A stretch of DNA of 64,000 nucleotides from Bacillus sp. 2205SS5-2 (GTDB lineage: Bacteria; Bacillota; Bacilli; Bacillales; Bacillaceae_K), in contig NZ_JAYKTS010000010.1 in assembly GCF_037024155.1 (NCBI RefSeq), forward strand, positions 1-64,000, written 5' to 3'. The notes beneath the pieces are model-generated. The model was given only the letters and a program-made list of their open reading frames with translations. It searched no databases and was not told where the DNA came from. The stretch's first letter is position 1. Each line of letters begins with the position of its first letter. The translations under genes and the position numbers were made by a program. This document shows, piece after piece, positions 18,484-27,271 of this stretch.

Positions 18484-18595
18484 ATTAAATCCGTATCATG
18501 AAAAGAGGTAGAATGTTATTCTAGACAATATACTATTTAAACCTTACACACTTCCCTGTGGAGTCACGGTAAAAAATCGTTTTTTTAAAGGTGCT

Positions 18596-19744
18596 ATGAG
18601 TGAAGGATTAGCTTCACCAACCTACTTTCCAACCAATCAACTCTACTCATTATATGAAACATGGGCAGATGGAGAAATCGGTGTTGTTGTGACAGGAAAC
18701 GTCATGGTTGATAAAAGGGCATTAGGTGAACCACGAAATGTGGTTGTTGAGAGTGATGAAGTGAGACCCTATTTAGAAAAATGGGCAGAGTCTGGTACTA
18801 AGAATAATACCCAACTCTGGATGCAGTTGAACCACCCAGGAAAGCAAGTATTTAAAGGGGTTGTTAGTGATTCAGTTGCACCTTCAGCAATTCCATTTGA
18901 GGGTTCACTTGGACGGTTTTTCCCTCCCCCACGAGCTCTAAATTCTCTAGAAATCAAGGAGATTATTCACCGATTTGGTTATTCCGCTAAGCTAGCTAAA
19001 ATATCGGGGTTTACAGGAGTTCAAATTCATGCAGCGCATGGGTATTTATTAAGTCAATTTCTCTCCCCGACACATAATCAACGTGAGGATGAATGGGGAG
19101 GAAGTATCGATAATCGATGTCGGTTATTAATCGAAGTCTTTCGCGAAATTCGTACACAAACAGGAAGTGATTTCCCAATTAGTGTTAAGTTAAATTCAAC
19201 GGATTTTCAAAAAGCTGGATTTTCAGAAGATGACTCCTTGTATGTGGCTCACCGTCTGCATCAAGAAGGGGTAGATCTATTAGAACTATCTGGTGGTACA
19301 TACGAGAGTCCCGTGATGACGGGGGTAGTAAAAGATAGCACGAGAGAAAGAGAGGCCTATTTCCTGGAATTTGCGGAAACATTGCGTAAAGAAAGTTCAC
19401 TGCCCCTAGCTGTAACGGGAGGTTTTCGAACAAAAGAAGGAATGATGGAGGCGGTTTTGTCTGGAGCGACGGATTTCATTGGAATGGCTCGACCACTCGC
19501 TGTTTATCCGGATTATCCACTAAAAGTACTGAATGGTGAAAATCAAAACATAGTCATCAGTGAAAAGAGAACAGGGATCAAAACAATAGATCAAAGCGCC
19601 ATGCTTGAAATGACTTGGTATGCTCAACAACTTGAACGATTAAGTAAAGGGAAAAATCCAAAGCCTAATTTCCCAGTATTTTTGTCTCTAATAAAATCTC
19701 TGCTGAAAAACGGCAATGAAATTTTTGGCAGTAGAAGAAGCTAG
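18596..19744 (+). CDS. NADH:flavin oxidoreductase, Old Yellow Enzyme family
   Basis: This TIM-barrel flavoenzyme probably reduces activated alkenes. From the ATG at 18596 it reads 382 aa with AMSEGLASP-type FMN contacts at the start, HAAHGYLLSQFLSP, NQREDEWGGSIDNR and the phosphate-binding FIGMARPL. The conserved N-terminal strand (LFKPYTLPCGVTVKNRFFKG) continues in frame upstream to about 18533 but has no ATG, GTG or TTG. An in-frame ATT at 18518, or an ATG at 18513 shifted by one base, could be the original start. The enzyme as annotated would therefore lack part of its first strand and may be a damaged gene. Confidence 0.75.
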   Translation: MSEGLASPTYFPTNQLYSLYETWADGEIGVVVTGNVMVDKRALGEPRNVVVESDEVRPYLEKWAESGTKNNTQLWMQLNHPGKQVFKGVVSDSVAPSAIPFEGSLGRFFPPPRALNSLEIKEIIHRFGYSAKLAKISGFTGVQIHAAHGYLLSQFLSPTHNQREDEWGGSIDNRCRLLIEVFREIRTQTGSDFPISVKLNSTDFQKAGFSEDDSLYVAHRLHQEGVDLLELSGGTYESPVMTGVVKDSTREREAYFLEFAETLRKESSLPLAVTGGFRTKEGMMEAVLSGATDFIGMARPLAVYPDYPLKVLNGENQNIVISEKRTGIKTIDQSAMLEMTWYAQQLERLSKGKNPKPNFPVFLSLIKSLLKNGNEIFGSRRS

Positions 19745-19774
19745 TACCTCTTAAGATTTTCTCTTAAAAGTGAA

Positions 19775-20089
19775 CTAGCTGCTTTCTTGAACTATGGGAA
19801 TGTAATTTCCTAAAATGCCAATTACCTTTATATTAAGGAGTGAGCCATCATCTTTTTCATAGGTTTTATCGATCGTATGAAAAATTAAATATCCTTTTTC
19901 AATAAAGGAACCAACTTCAAGATATGTTGATGATTGTTTATTGTTGAGGGATTGAGTACAAGTAAAGGAACCACAGGACAATTGATGGGTATCTTCGAGC
20001 CAGGAATAAAATTCGTTTTCATTAGGTTGTTGGATGATAAGGAGAATAAGAACTCCGAGAAGAAAGAGGTAAGGTAAAATTCGTTTCAT
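19775..20089 (-). CDS. Small exported or membrane-anchored protein, DUF4359-like
   Basis: The 104-aa product starts with a hydrophobic segment (ILPYLFLLGVLILLII, residues 4-19) that could be a signal anchor. The rest is extracellular in character with two close cysteines (LSCGSFTCTQ). The C-terminal IGILGNYIPI resembles the DUF4359 family. AAGGGGA lies before its ATG. It is convergent with the ene-reductase; function unknown. Confidence 0.65.
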   Translation of the reverse strand: MKRILPYLFLLGVLILLIIQQPNENEFYSWLEDTHQLSCGSFTCTQSLNNKQSSTYLEVGSFIEKGYLIFHTIDKTYEKDDGSLLNIKVIGILGNYIPIVQESS

Positions 20090-20151
20090 AAAAATTCCCC
20101 TTTTATTAAATATTTTCCATTTTTATCATAGCATATTTCTTCTTTAGAAAA

Positions 20152-20314
20152 GGCTCTTTTCCTATACATTATTGCTATTTAATCTAAATTCAGATGAAGA
20201 CCTCAAAATTTGCTGTTGATTTTCATTTTTAAATAGACGAAATGATGTCCCGAAATGAAGTTATATCAACGTTAATAGATTGATTCCAAAAGCAATAAAC
20301 TTTGCGAAACTGCT
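20152..20314 (+). repeat. Inverted-repeat element, copy C, with 8-bp target duplication
   Basis: This 163-bp copy runs from GGCTCTTTTCC to GCGAAACTGCT and is flanked by TTAGAAAA on both sides (20144-20151 and 20315-20322). The interior matches copy B well, for example AATAGACGAAATGATG. It lies upstream of the minus-strand gene ending at 20089. The remaining sequence to 20533 contains no gene I can support. Confidence 0.8.
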
Positions 20315-20533
20315 TTAGAAAATAAAAATTTAGTAAAATAATGAACAAAAAATTCAAATTAATATCTTTTTTGATAAAAAAACTTATATTACCACTGCAG
20401 ATTTTGACGATTTCTCTTATATTTAAACATATTTATAGGGAATTGAAAAGCGTAGGAATTCATTGTATTGAGGGATTGATAACTAAGGGTGAGAAGACTA
20501 TACTAGACTTATTAAACTAAAAGGGGATAAATC

Positions 20534-20740
20534 ATGTTGCATTTAAAATGGAAAAATCAAGATAGTATGAAACAGATTCAATGTACGCACACGGATGCGA
20601 AGAAATACATGGTACACAATATGTTAACAGTTGGGCATAAATATGAAGTGAAAAATGAAACAGAAGAGTATTACTTTATTGTTGATAATGCCGGAAAGGT
20701 CTCTGGTTTTTATAAAGAGTATTTTGCTGAAGTAGTATAA
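20534..20740 (+). CDS. DUF6501 family small protein
   Basis: The 68-aa protein starts MLHLKWKNQDS and contains THTDAKKYMVHN and KNETEEYYFIVDN followed by GFYKEYF. This fits the short, highly conserved Bacillus DUF6501 family of unknown function. The ATG follows AAAAGGGG. A repeat element sits between its stop codon and the terminator at 20952. Confidence 0.85.
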   Translation: MLHLKWKNQDSMKQIQCTHTDAKKYMVHNMLTVGHKYEVKNETEEYYFIVDNAGKVSGFYKEYFAEVV

Positions 20741-20787
20741 AGGAGAAAGTTGGATTTGGGTGAAAGTAATTTTCCATTATTATTTAA

Positions 20788-20945
20788 GACTCATTTCGTA
20801 TACATTGTTGCTGTTTCTTCTAATTTTTGAGGGGGTTTCTATTTTGCAGTTGATTTTCGTCAACGAAGAGGAAAGATGTCTTGAAATAAAGCTATGTCAT
20901 TGTTATAGACTGTTAAGAAAAGCAACAAACTTTGCGAAAATAGCC
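20788..20945 (+). repeat. Inverted-repeat element, copy D, between gene and terminator
   Basis: The copy runs from GACTCATTTCGTATACATTG to TTTGCGAAAATAGCC (158 bp). No target duplication is recognisable. A 62-codon open frame across it is fortuitous. It lies between the DUF6501 gene and its probable terminator. Confidence 0.75.
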
Positions 20946-20951
20946 TAAAAA

Positions 20952-20988
20952 AACACGCGAAAATGCAACTGCATTTTGCGTGTTTTTT
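20952..20988 (+). terminator. Intrinsic terminator downstream of copy D
   Basis: AACACGCGAAAATGC and GCATTTTGCGTGTT pair with one bulge and end in T's. It probably belonged to the DUF6501 gene before the element inserted. Confidence 0.9.
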
Positions 20989-21098
20989 GTTAAAGTTATT
21001 AGTCAAAAAGAATGTTACTTTCATTTTTTGGAGAAATACCATCGGCTAAACTGAGGAATCCGTTATTGATAAATTCCATTAGATTGAGAGTGTACGAA

Positions 21099-21262
21099 AA
21101 GAGTCTATTTTTATTAAGAATGGATAGTTTGTTACTTGATTTGTGTGTTCATTATCTTGAGATTAATGAATGATTTCTTTACATGTTAGCTCTTATTTTT
21201 CTGTTTAAAGAGAGTGAATAAAAGTCCCACCAACGAAAAGAAACAATCTTTGCGATATTACG
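21099..21262 (+). repeat. Inverted-repeat element, copy E (degenerate)
   Basis: The right end (CGAAAAGAAACAATCTTTGCG) clearly matches the family and the left end is weak. The interior is not alignable by eye. No gene is seen between the terminator at 20988 and 21314. Confidence 0.4.
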
Positions 21263-21314
21263 ACGTTTCGTTGTAGAATGAAGGATGCATGTTAAGAAAG
21301 AGAGGATTGTCGTT

Positions 21315-22196
21315 ATGAAACAGTATATTCAACAACTTCCATCAGAAATTCAACATAAAATCCGAGAGCGAAAAGAACACTTTTTAAATAATGAGCAGAA
21401 CTTAATCGGGACAGGTGGCTACACCCCAGCTGAGCCATCCATCATAGCAGATTGTTTGATCGCCATGAGCCTGGGCAAAAACGTCTTATTAAAGGGACCA
21501 ACTGGAGCTGGTAAGACCAAACTCGCAGATACACTATCAGCAATATTTGGTCAACCGATGCATAGTGTGAATTGTTCGGTCGATTTAGATGCAGAAGCGT
21601 TGCTGGGATACAAAACTCTACAGCAGCAAAACGATAAAAATGTGATTGAATTTGTTCCGGGTCCTGTTACGAAGGCTATGAATTCAGGTCATCTATTGTA
21701 TATTGATGAAATTAATATGGCTAAACCCGAAACCTTACCGATCTTAAATGGGGTTCTTGATTATAGAAGGATGATTACGAATCCCTTTACGAGTGAAGTT
21801 ATCAGTGCAAAACCATCATTTGGAGTCATAGCTGCTATAAATGAAGGATATGTTGGGACGGTACCCTTGAATGAAGCTCTAAAAAATCGGTTTATTGTCG
21901 TAGAAGTACCTTATATTCAAGGAGAGGTGTTATTCTCAGTCTTAAAAGAACAATCACAACTACAAGAAAACTCATTGTTACAGCAATTTGTGACTTTATC
22001 TGAGGATTTATATACCCAGGTTAAAAATGGTCAAGTGTCAGAAGAAGCAGCATCTATTCGTGCTTTGTTAGATGTCTGTGATTTGTCACTTTACTTACCT
22101 CCTATGCGAGCTATTCAAAGAGGAATTGTTGATAAATTAGAAGACGAGCGTGAAAAAGCGGCAATCATAAACATTGCCCAAACGATTTTTGGATAA
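21315..22196 (+). CDS. yojN: MoxR/NorQ-type AAA+ ATPase (YojN-like)
   Basis: The 293-aa AAA+ ATPase starts at the ATG at 21315 behind AGAGAGGA. It has Walker A GPTGAGKT near residue 65, Walker B LLYIDEIN and a sensor-like [10 protein letters not shown]. MoxR-type ATPases work with VWA-domain partners to remodel or activate metalloproteins. The VWA gene follows after 10 bases, as in yojNO of B. subtilis, which is related to the NorQ/NorD and CbbQ/CbbO pairs. No obvious client enzyme is adjacent. An ATG at 21285 is less likely. Confidence 0.88.
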   Translation: MKQYIQQLPSEIQHKIRERKEHFLNNEQNLIGTGGYTPAEPSIIADCLIAMSLGKNVLLKGPTGAGKTKLADTLSAIFGQPMHSVNCSVDLDAEALLGYKTLQQQNDKNVIEFVPGPVTKAMNSGHLLYIDEINMAKPETLPILNGVLDYRRMITNPFTSEVISAKPSFGVIAAINEGYVGTVPLNEALKNRFIVVEVPYIQGEVLFSVLKEQSQLQENSLLQQFVTLSEDLYTQVKNGQVSEEAASIRALLDVCDLSLYLPPMRAIQRGIVDKLEDEREKAAIINIAQTIFG

Positions 22197-22206
22197 GGAT
22201 GATTTT

Positions 22207-24114
22207 ATGCATCGTTTTATACAATTCAATGATGAGACCATCAACTCCTTCATGGTCATGGAGCTCGTTGATTTAGCAAAAACACTGATAAGAAGCAAGA
22301 ATGTCGATATTCAGTACGGTCCTCATTCATATTTAGACCCCAAAAATTCGATTATCTATATCAGTCACTTTTGGGATCATCGACCTATTGAAGAAGAAAT
22401 GAATGGGCTAAAAAGTGATATTTACTTGAGAAGCATTGGTAGCTATAAATATAGTGATTTCAGTGCAATTACAATGTACGTAAATAAAATAAAAAAAACT
22501 TCTATTCCTAGTTTTGCAAAACAATTATTTATGCTAGGAGAAGATATTAGACTTGAACAGATCTGTATAAAGCAAAGAAAGGGGACAAAAAGGGCATTCG
22601 ACATTCGCCGAGAGATATATTATAAGCATTTTTCGACACAACTAAAGACAAATCTCGTAAAAAGTCTCCATACAGATGCTCTTTTTAATACCTTGTATTT
22701 GCTACTTCATGCTGATAGAGTTGTTGATCCTCCGCATATCTCAGACAGGATCACCCTTGCGTTGCCATATATTCAAAGAGAGCTCCAGTTTTTTCATGAA
22801 ACTAAATCAACAGGAGACGTTATTGGGCACTGTTTAAAAATAATTGCTGTATTAGAAGATCTTTTAGATAAAGATATGTTAAATGAATATTTTCATTTGC
22901 CAGAACATGAGTACACTATGGAAATAGATGCGCTAAGCTTTGACGAATTAAAACGAAAAGATAAGTTGAAAAACGATGATACCATTTCCTCAAGGGATGA
23001 AGAAACGTATGAAGAGAAAATGGATATGTGGCATCGGGAAACGAGTGAAACAGGTCAAAGTTTTTTGCAATTTGATATCGAACAAGGATCACAAACTGAT
23101 ATTTTAGGTGATGGAGTACGTGAAGGAGACGAAGGGGATCAAGCGTTAGGAGCAGTTCAAGGCTCTTCCCAGCAAACGGCTCGAAACCAATATGATCAGC
23201 TTGAAGCAGTGCAGCAAGAACGAACAGAATTAAGTGGAGGTCAAGCAGAACCCTACGGAAAAGAAAATAAATATGCGAATCCCGTTTATTTGAACGCTTC
23301 TCGTATCGAGTTTGAACATAAACGAGCGTACGATGAAAATTTGGCGTCCGTATTTACGTATCAGAAGAAGCTACAAAAAATGATTGAAAAAACATTAGAA
23401 CATAAAAAGGTACAACCTCGGTCTGATTTACATGTAGGAAGATTAGGTAAGAAATTACTTAAGTATGTAACTGATGAGAATCCTCGTTTATTTTATAAGA
23501 AGAATAATCCTTCTACTGAGATTGACGCAGTATTTTCCTTGTTAGTTGATTGCTCGGCAAGCATGTATGACAAAATGAAACAAACAAAGCTTGGTATTAC
23601 TCTCTTCCATGAGGCGTTAAAATCAGTCAAAGTTCCTCATGAAATTATTGGTTTTTGGGAAGATACTGATTCAGCAACTAAAATGCATCAACCAAATTAT
23701 TTTCAGGAATGCATTACATTTTCAACGTCCTTAAAACGGAATAGTGGTCCCGAGATTATGCAATTAGAACCGCAGGAAGACAATCGTGATGGATTGGCAA
23801 TCCGAATCATGACACAACGTTTGCTACCTCGTCATGAGCAACAGAAATTTTTACTCGTATTTTCAGACGGAGAACCTGCTGCCCTAGATTATGAGCAGAA
23901 CGGAATTATAGATACACATGAAGCTGTAATTGAAGCAAGAAAGCTTGGGATTGAAGTGTTGAATGTTTTCCTTTCTAATGGCGAGATTGATCATGCGCAA
24001 AAAAATACAATTCAAAATATATATGGTCGCTACAGCATTCTCGTTTCCGATGTAGAAGAACTTCCAGATGTGTTGTTTCCTTTGCTTAGAAAGCTTTTGT
24101 ATAGAAGTATCTAG
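22207..24114 (+). CDS. yojO: VWA-domain protein, NorD/CbbO type (YojO-like)
   Basis: The 635-aa partner of the preceding ATPase has a long helical N-terminal region and a highly charged, Gln/Glu-rich middle (about residues 250-370). The C-terminal von Willebrand A domain (about 440-630) has the MIDAS motif DCSASM and the later FSDGEPAALD. The ATG at 22207 follows AAGGATGA. The pair may insert a cofactor or switch a client enzyme by ATP hydrolysis. The client is not visible here. Confidence 0.87.
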   Translation: MHRFIQFNDETINSFMVMELVDLAKTLIRSKNVDIQYGPHSYLDPKNSIIYISHFWDHRPIEEEMNGLKSDIYLRSIGSYKYSDFSAITMYVNKIKKTSIPSFAKQLFMLGEDIRLEQICIKQRKGTKRAFDIRREIYYKHFSTQLKTNLVKSLHTDALFNTLYLLLHADRVVDPPHISDRITLALPYIQRELQFFHETKSTGDVIGHCLKIIAVLEDLLDKDMLNEYFHLPEHEYTMEIDALSFDELKRKDKLKNDDTISSRDEETYEEKMDMWHRETSETGQSFLQFDIEQGSQTDILGDGVREGDEGDQALGAVQGSSQQTARNQYDQLEAVQQERTELSGGQAEPYGKENKYANPVYLNASRIEFEHKRAYDENLASVFTYQKKLQKMIEKTLEHKKVQPRSDLHVGRLGKKLLKYVTDENPRLFYKKNNPSTEIDAVFSLLVDCSASMYDKMKQTKLGITLFHEALKSVKVPHEIIGFWEDTDSATKMHQPNYFQECITFSTSLKRNSGPEIMQLEPQEDNRDGLAIRIMTQRLLPRHEQQKFLLVFSDGEPAALDYEQNGIIDTHEAVIEARKLGIEVLNVFLSNGEIDHAQKNTIQNIYGRYSILVSDVEELPDVLFPLLRKLLYRSI

Positions 24115-24204
24115 CGTAATGGAAAACAACGTTAAAATCGAGGCCACTAAAAAAGCAACTTTAATTATTTTTACTGCAGAGTTTCATAAATGCACAAAAA
24201 ATTC

Positions 24205-24253
24205 AATAAGCCAAGGACTTATATATATTAGGTTCTTGGCTTATTTTTCTTAT
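24205..24253 (+). terminator. Intrinsic terminator of the yojNO operon
   Basis: AATAAGCCAAG and CTTGGCTTATT form an 11-bp stem around a 19-base loop, followed by TTTCTTATT. The other 24115-24426 sequence contains no supported gene. Confidence 0.8.
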
Positions 24254-24426
24254 TAATGTCACTTTTTCAGTGCCTCTTCAAACAACAGAAATTTGTCAAT
24301 TAATCACCTCGACCTTAGAAAATTCTAATGGGAGGATAAAATTGCTATGAATTTTTGAACTTTTTACAGAAAAACGGTATTCTAAGGAAGACGGTAAAGA
24401 TATACATAGAAGAGAGGAAGAAAAGA

Positions 24427-26001
24427 ATGCATGAACTAGATTTACATCATATTTTCGAATTATTGCTAATATTAGTAATGATCGCAGCAGGTATTACAGC
24501 TATTGCCAAAAAGTTGAATCAACCATATCCGATTGCGTTGGTTATCGTCGGTGCCTTGATTGGGCTATTTAACATTCCGGTTTTAGAACCTCTAAAGCAA
24601 TTTATTACCGAGGGTGAAGTCTTTAATTTTGTAATTATAACCTTGTTTTTACCTGCATTGTTAGGGGAAGCCGCATTAAAATTGCCATTCTCTCACTTGA
24701 AAGAAAATAAAGCACCAATTATTTCGCTAGCATTTGGCGGTACCTTAATTTCGTTTTTATTTATTGGATTTACATCTTATTATTTGTTTGATTTTTCAAT
24801 TTCAGCCGCCTTTGTTTTTGCAGCATTAATGAGTGCGACTGATCCAGTAAGTGTACTATCAATATTTAAAAGCGTCGGCGTTCAAAAACGACTAGCGGTA
24901 GTGATTGAAGGGGAGTCACTTTTCAATGATGGTTTAGCCGTTGTATTGTTCAACATCTCTGCATTTTACCTTGTTTCCTACATCGATGCAGGATGGAGTG
25001 GTTTAGGTAGCGGACTCTTCGAATTTATTCGAGTCGTATCCTTAGGTCTGATAATCGGTGGTTCATTAGGTTACGGTTTCTCCATATTAACCAAGTATTT
25101 TGATGACTATCCTTTAGAAATTATTTTTTCAATCATATTGTTTTATGGCTCGTTTTTATTGGCAGAAAGCGTACATGCTTCAGGTGTTATCGCTGTCGTC
25201 GTTGCCGCGTTGATTTTTGGGAACTTTGGAGGAAAGGTAGGCATGAGTCCAACCACAAAATTAAATATTAACAACTTTTGGGATGTAGCTGCCCTCCTAG
25301 CTAATTCTCTCGTATTTTTAATGGTAGGTCTCGAAATAACTAGAATTGATTTAACTGACAAGTGGGGATTAATTTTTGCAGCTTTGTTTGTTGTTCTAAT
25401 AGGACGAAGCATAGCAGTCTATACGAGTTTATCGTTTATTAAAAGCTTTCCAATAAAATGGAAACATATTTTAAACTGGGGTGGGTTAAAAGGGTCTCTC
25501 TCGATTGCTCTTGTGCTTAGTCTTCCGCGGAATTTTGATGGAAGGGAAGAAATATTAATAATAGCCTTTTCCGTCGTCCTATTCTCGTTAGTAGTCCAAG
25601 GTTTAACGATTAAACCTTTGATTGCTCTCCTAGGAATTAAGCCAAAAGAAGAAGGGGCGGACGAATTTCAATCTTATATTGCTAAATTACATCGTTATGA
25701 AGCGGCTATTCAAGAAATACAAGTGACCAAAAAACGATTGTATATTGCGGAGGCAGTCGCAAGTGAATTAACTGAGAGTTATGAAAAGGAATTAGATATA
25801 GTGAAGAAAAGCCTAGAAAAATTATACCTTGAGCAACCACATTTAAAAGAAACACAACTCGATTCATTGAAAAAGATGTCGCTTTATGCCGAGCATGAAA
25901 TCATTGACTTATTGGTTAAGGAAGAAGTTATTTCGAGTGGAACGGCTGAAAAGGAACATAACTTGATTACAAATGATATTGTTAATGTAGAAGAGCATTA
26001 G
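24427..26001 (+). CDS. CPA1-family Na+(K+)/H+ antiporter
   Basis: The 524-aa product has about 12-13 membrane segments over residues 10-410 and a cytoplasmic tail of about 115 residues. CPA1 hallmarks are ATDPVSVLSIF, the ion-binding Asp in EGESLFNDGLAVVLF and the WGGLKGSLSIALVLSLP segment. It would exchange Na+ or K+ for H+ for pH and salt homeostasis. The ATG at 24427 has AGAGAGGA upstream; the earlier start at 24355 adds a basic, non-homologous stretch. Its length matches NhaG-type antiporters. Confidence 0.9.
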   Translation: MHELDLHHIFELLLILVMIAAGITAIAKKLNQPYPIALVIVGALIGLFNIPVLEPLKQFITEGEVFNFVIITLFLPALLGEAALKLPFSHLKENKAPIISLAFGGTLISFLFIGFTSYYLFDFSISAAFVFAALMSATDPVSVLSIFKSVGVQKRLAVVIEGESLFNDGLAVVLFNISAFYLVSYIDAGWSGLGSGLFEFIRVVSLGLIIGGSLGYGFSILTKYFDDYPLEIIFSIILFYGSFLLAESVHASGVIAVVVAALIFGNFGGKVGMSPTTKLNINNFWDVAALLANSLVFLMVGLEITRIDLTDKWGLIFAALFVVLIGRSIAVYTSLSFIKSFPIKWKHILNWGGLKGSLSIALVLSLPRNFDGREEILIIAFSVVLFSLVVQGLTIKPLIALLGIKPKEEGADEFQSYIAKLHRYEAAIQEIQVTKKRLYIAEAVASELTESYEKELDIVKKSLEKLYLEQPHLKETQLDSLKKMSLYAEHEIIDLLVKEEVISSGTAEKEHNLITNDIVNVEEH

Positions 26002-26034
26002 AAAAGGAGGAGCGGAAATCGCTCCTCCTTTTTA
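26002..26034. terminator. Bidirectional terminator between antiporter and yidC2
   Basis: AAAAGGAGGAGCG and CGCTCCTCCTTTTT form a perfect stem with a five-base loop. A's on the left and T's on the right serve both convergent genes. Confidence 0.93.
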
Positions 26035-26799
26035 GGCTTCTTCTTTACTTTTATCTGGATGACTTTGAAAATATTTTTTACTTATAAGTGTTTGACCGAT
26101 TAAAAAGATTCCGCCGACAGTCCAATATAAAGGAAGAGCAGAAGGTGCCGTAAAGGAAAAGATAAGAATCATTACCGGAGACAAATAACTAATCATTTTC
26201 ATTTGTTTCAATTGTTCTTCTGGCAACCCTACTAAGGTTACTTTTGCTTGACCAAAATAGATGATTCCGGCAATTATTGCCATTGCAATGTCTGGTTGAC
26301 CTAAGTTAAACCAAAGAAATGTGTGTGAAGCAATTTCCTCAGATCCACGAATGGCATAGTATAAACCTAGTAAAATAGGCATTTGAATAAGAACGGGTAA
26401 ACATCCCATATTCAGAGGATTTACACCATGCTTTTGGTACAGTTGCATCATGTCTTGTTGTAACCTTTTTTTCTCTTCTGCATCCTCTGTGGTTTTCATT
26501 TTATCCTGGATTTCTTTCATTTCAGGTTTTAGGTTCTCCATTTTCCCCTTCATTGCTTGTTGTGTTTTATAAGTTTTGATCATAAAAGGCATTAGAACAA
26601 GACGAATGAGTAAGGTGATGATGATAATGGCAAGACCGAAATTCCCACCTAAAAATGTACCAATTCCATGTAGGGCTTTAGCAAAAGGAAATACAAACGT
26701 ATTGTAAAATAATCCTTCTTCATTCTGCACGGCTTGACATCCAGATAAAAAGAAAACGGATGATAACATAAGTATTAAATAAAAAACTTTATTTTTCAT
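26032..26799 (-). CDS. yidC2: YidC/Oxa1 membrane protein insertase, YidC2 (YqjG) type
   Basis: The 255-aa insertase begins with a lipoprotein signal ending in the lipobox LSGC at about residue 22. It has the five-helix YidC core including the groove Arg in LLIRLVLMPFMIKTYK, a charged cytoplasmic hairpin and MGCLPVLIQMPILLGLY. It inserts small membrane proteins and can replace SpoIIIJ. The ATG at 26799 follows GGGAGGA. A MifM-like leader lies upstream with a hairpin over this RBS, so this is the inducible paralogue. Confidence 0.92.
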   Translation of the reverse strand: MKNKVFYLILMLSSVFFLSGCQAVQNEEGLFYNTFVFPFAKALHGIGTFLGGNFGLAIIIITLLIRLVLMPFMIKTYKTQQAMKGKMENLKPEMKEIQDKMKTTEDAEEKKRLQQDMMQLYQKHGVNPLNMGCLPVLIQMPILLGLYYAIRGSEEIASHTFLWFNLGQPDIAMAIIAGIIYFGQAKVTLVGLPEEQLKQMKMISYLSPVMILIFSFTAPSALPLYWTVGGIFLIGQTLISKKYFQSHPDKSKEEA

Positions 26800-26806
26800 A
26801 ATTATT

Positions 26807-26854
26807 CCTCCCAAATGTAAGTTGATTATTTATATATTCAACTTACAATGAGAG
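26807..26854 (-). promoter_or_regulatory. Stem-loop masking the yidC2 ribosome binding site
   Basis: On the minus-strand transcript TGTAAGTTGA (26838-26847) and TCAACTTACA (26816-26825) form a perfect 10-bp stem around the leader stop codon. CTCTC (26850-26854), inside the leader gene, can also pair with GGGAG of the yidC2 RBS (26807-26812). A ribosome paused near the end of the leader would open both. This is the mifM-yidC2 logic of B. subtilis. Confidence 0.75.
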
Positions 26855-27114
26855 TCATCTTCGTTGTTTGAAGCAAGTTTCAAACGAATGGTTCTTAATA
26901 ACCAATGAGTTGGTGAATTGAATGAATCAATCATATCTCTAGAATTGAATTGGCTATGAACATCATGATCGTGCGGGATCAAATCTGATGTAGAATACGA
27001 ATCATAATGGATTTGAATCCAAGCATAGACAAAGGAGAAAAATGAGGTAACAGCCAAACTTGCGTATAACGAATACAAAAGCAAATCAGGCGTATAGTCT
27101 AACAGGAAATGCAT
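26830..27114 (-). CDS. MifM-like regulatory nascent peptide controlling yidC2
   Basis: The 94-aa protein lies 30 bases upstream of yidC2 and has its own ribosome binding site (AAGGAGAA). It has an N-terminal membrane segment at about residues 9-33, then a polar region. The C-terminal WLLRTIRLKLASNNEDDS recalls the MifM arrest region of B. subtilis (an Arg-rich stretch followed by Asn and acidic residues). MifM stalls its own ribosome when membrane insertion fails, which frees the yidC2 RBS. The size, topology, position and masking hairpin all fit, while the sequence itself has diverged strongly. The assignment is by architecture. Confidence 0.72.
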   Translation of the reverse strand: MHFLLDYTPDLLLYSLYASLAVTSFFSFVYAWIQIHYDSYSTSDLIPHDHDVHSQFNSRDMIDSFNSPTHWLLRTIRLKLASNNEDDSHCKLNI

Positions 27115-27271
27115 AACTAAATTTCTCCTTCTTCATGAGTAGATGGTTGAAGTATACATGATTTAGTGGGTAGAATCAATTATGGTTTAAAGTTTAATCG
27201 TTACAAATTTAAGGACAAACTGTGTTAAAATGCTACTGGGTCTTTTAATGCTACTGAACAGGAGTTTAAAT

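Noticed and set aside
20760-20948. 62-codon open frame after the DUF6501 gene
   Set aside because: It lies almost entirely within repeat copy D, and equivalent copies elsewhere have stops in that frame, so it is not a gene.
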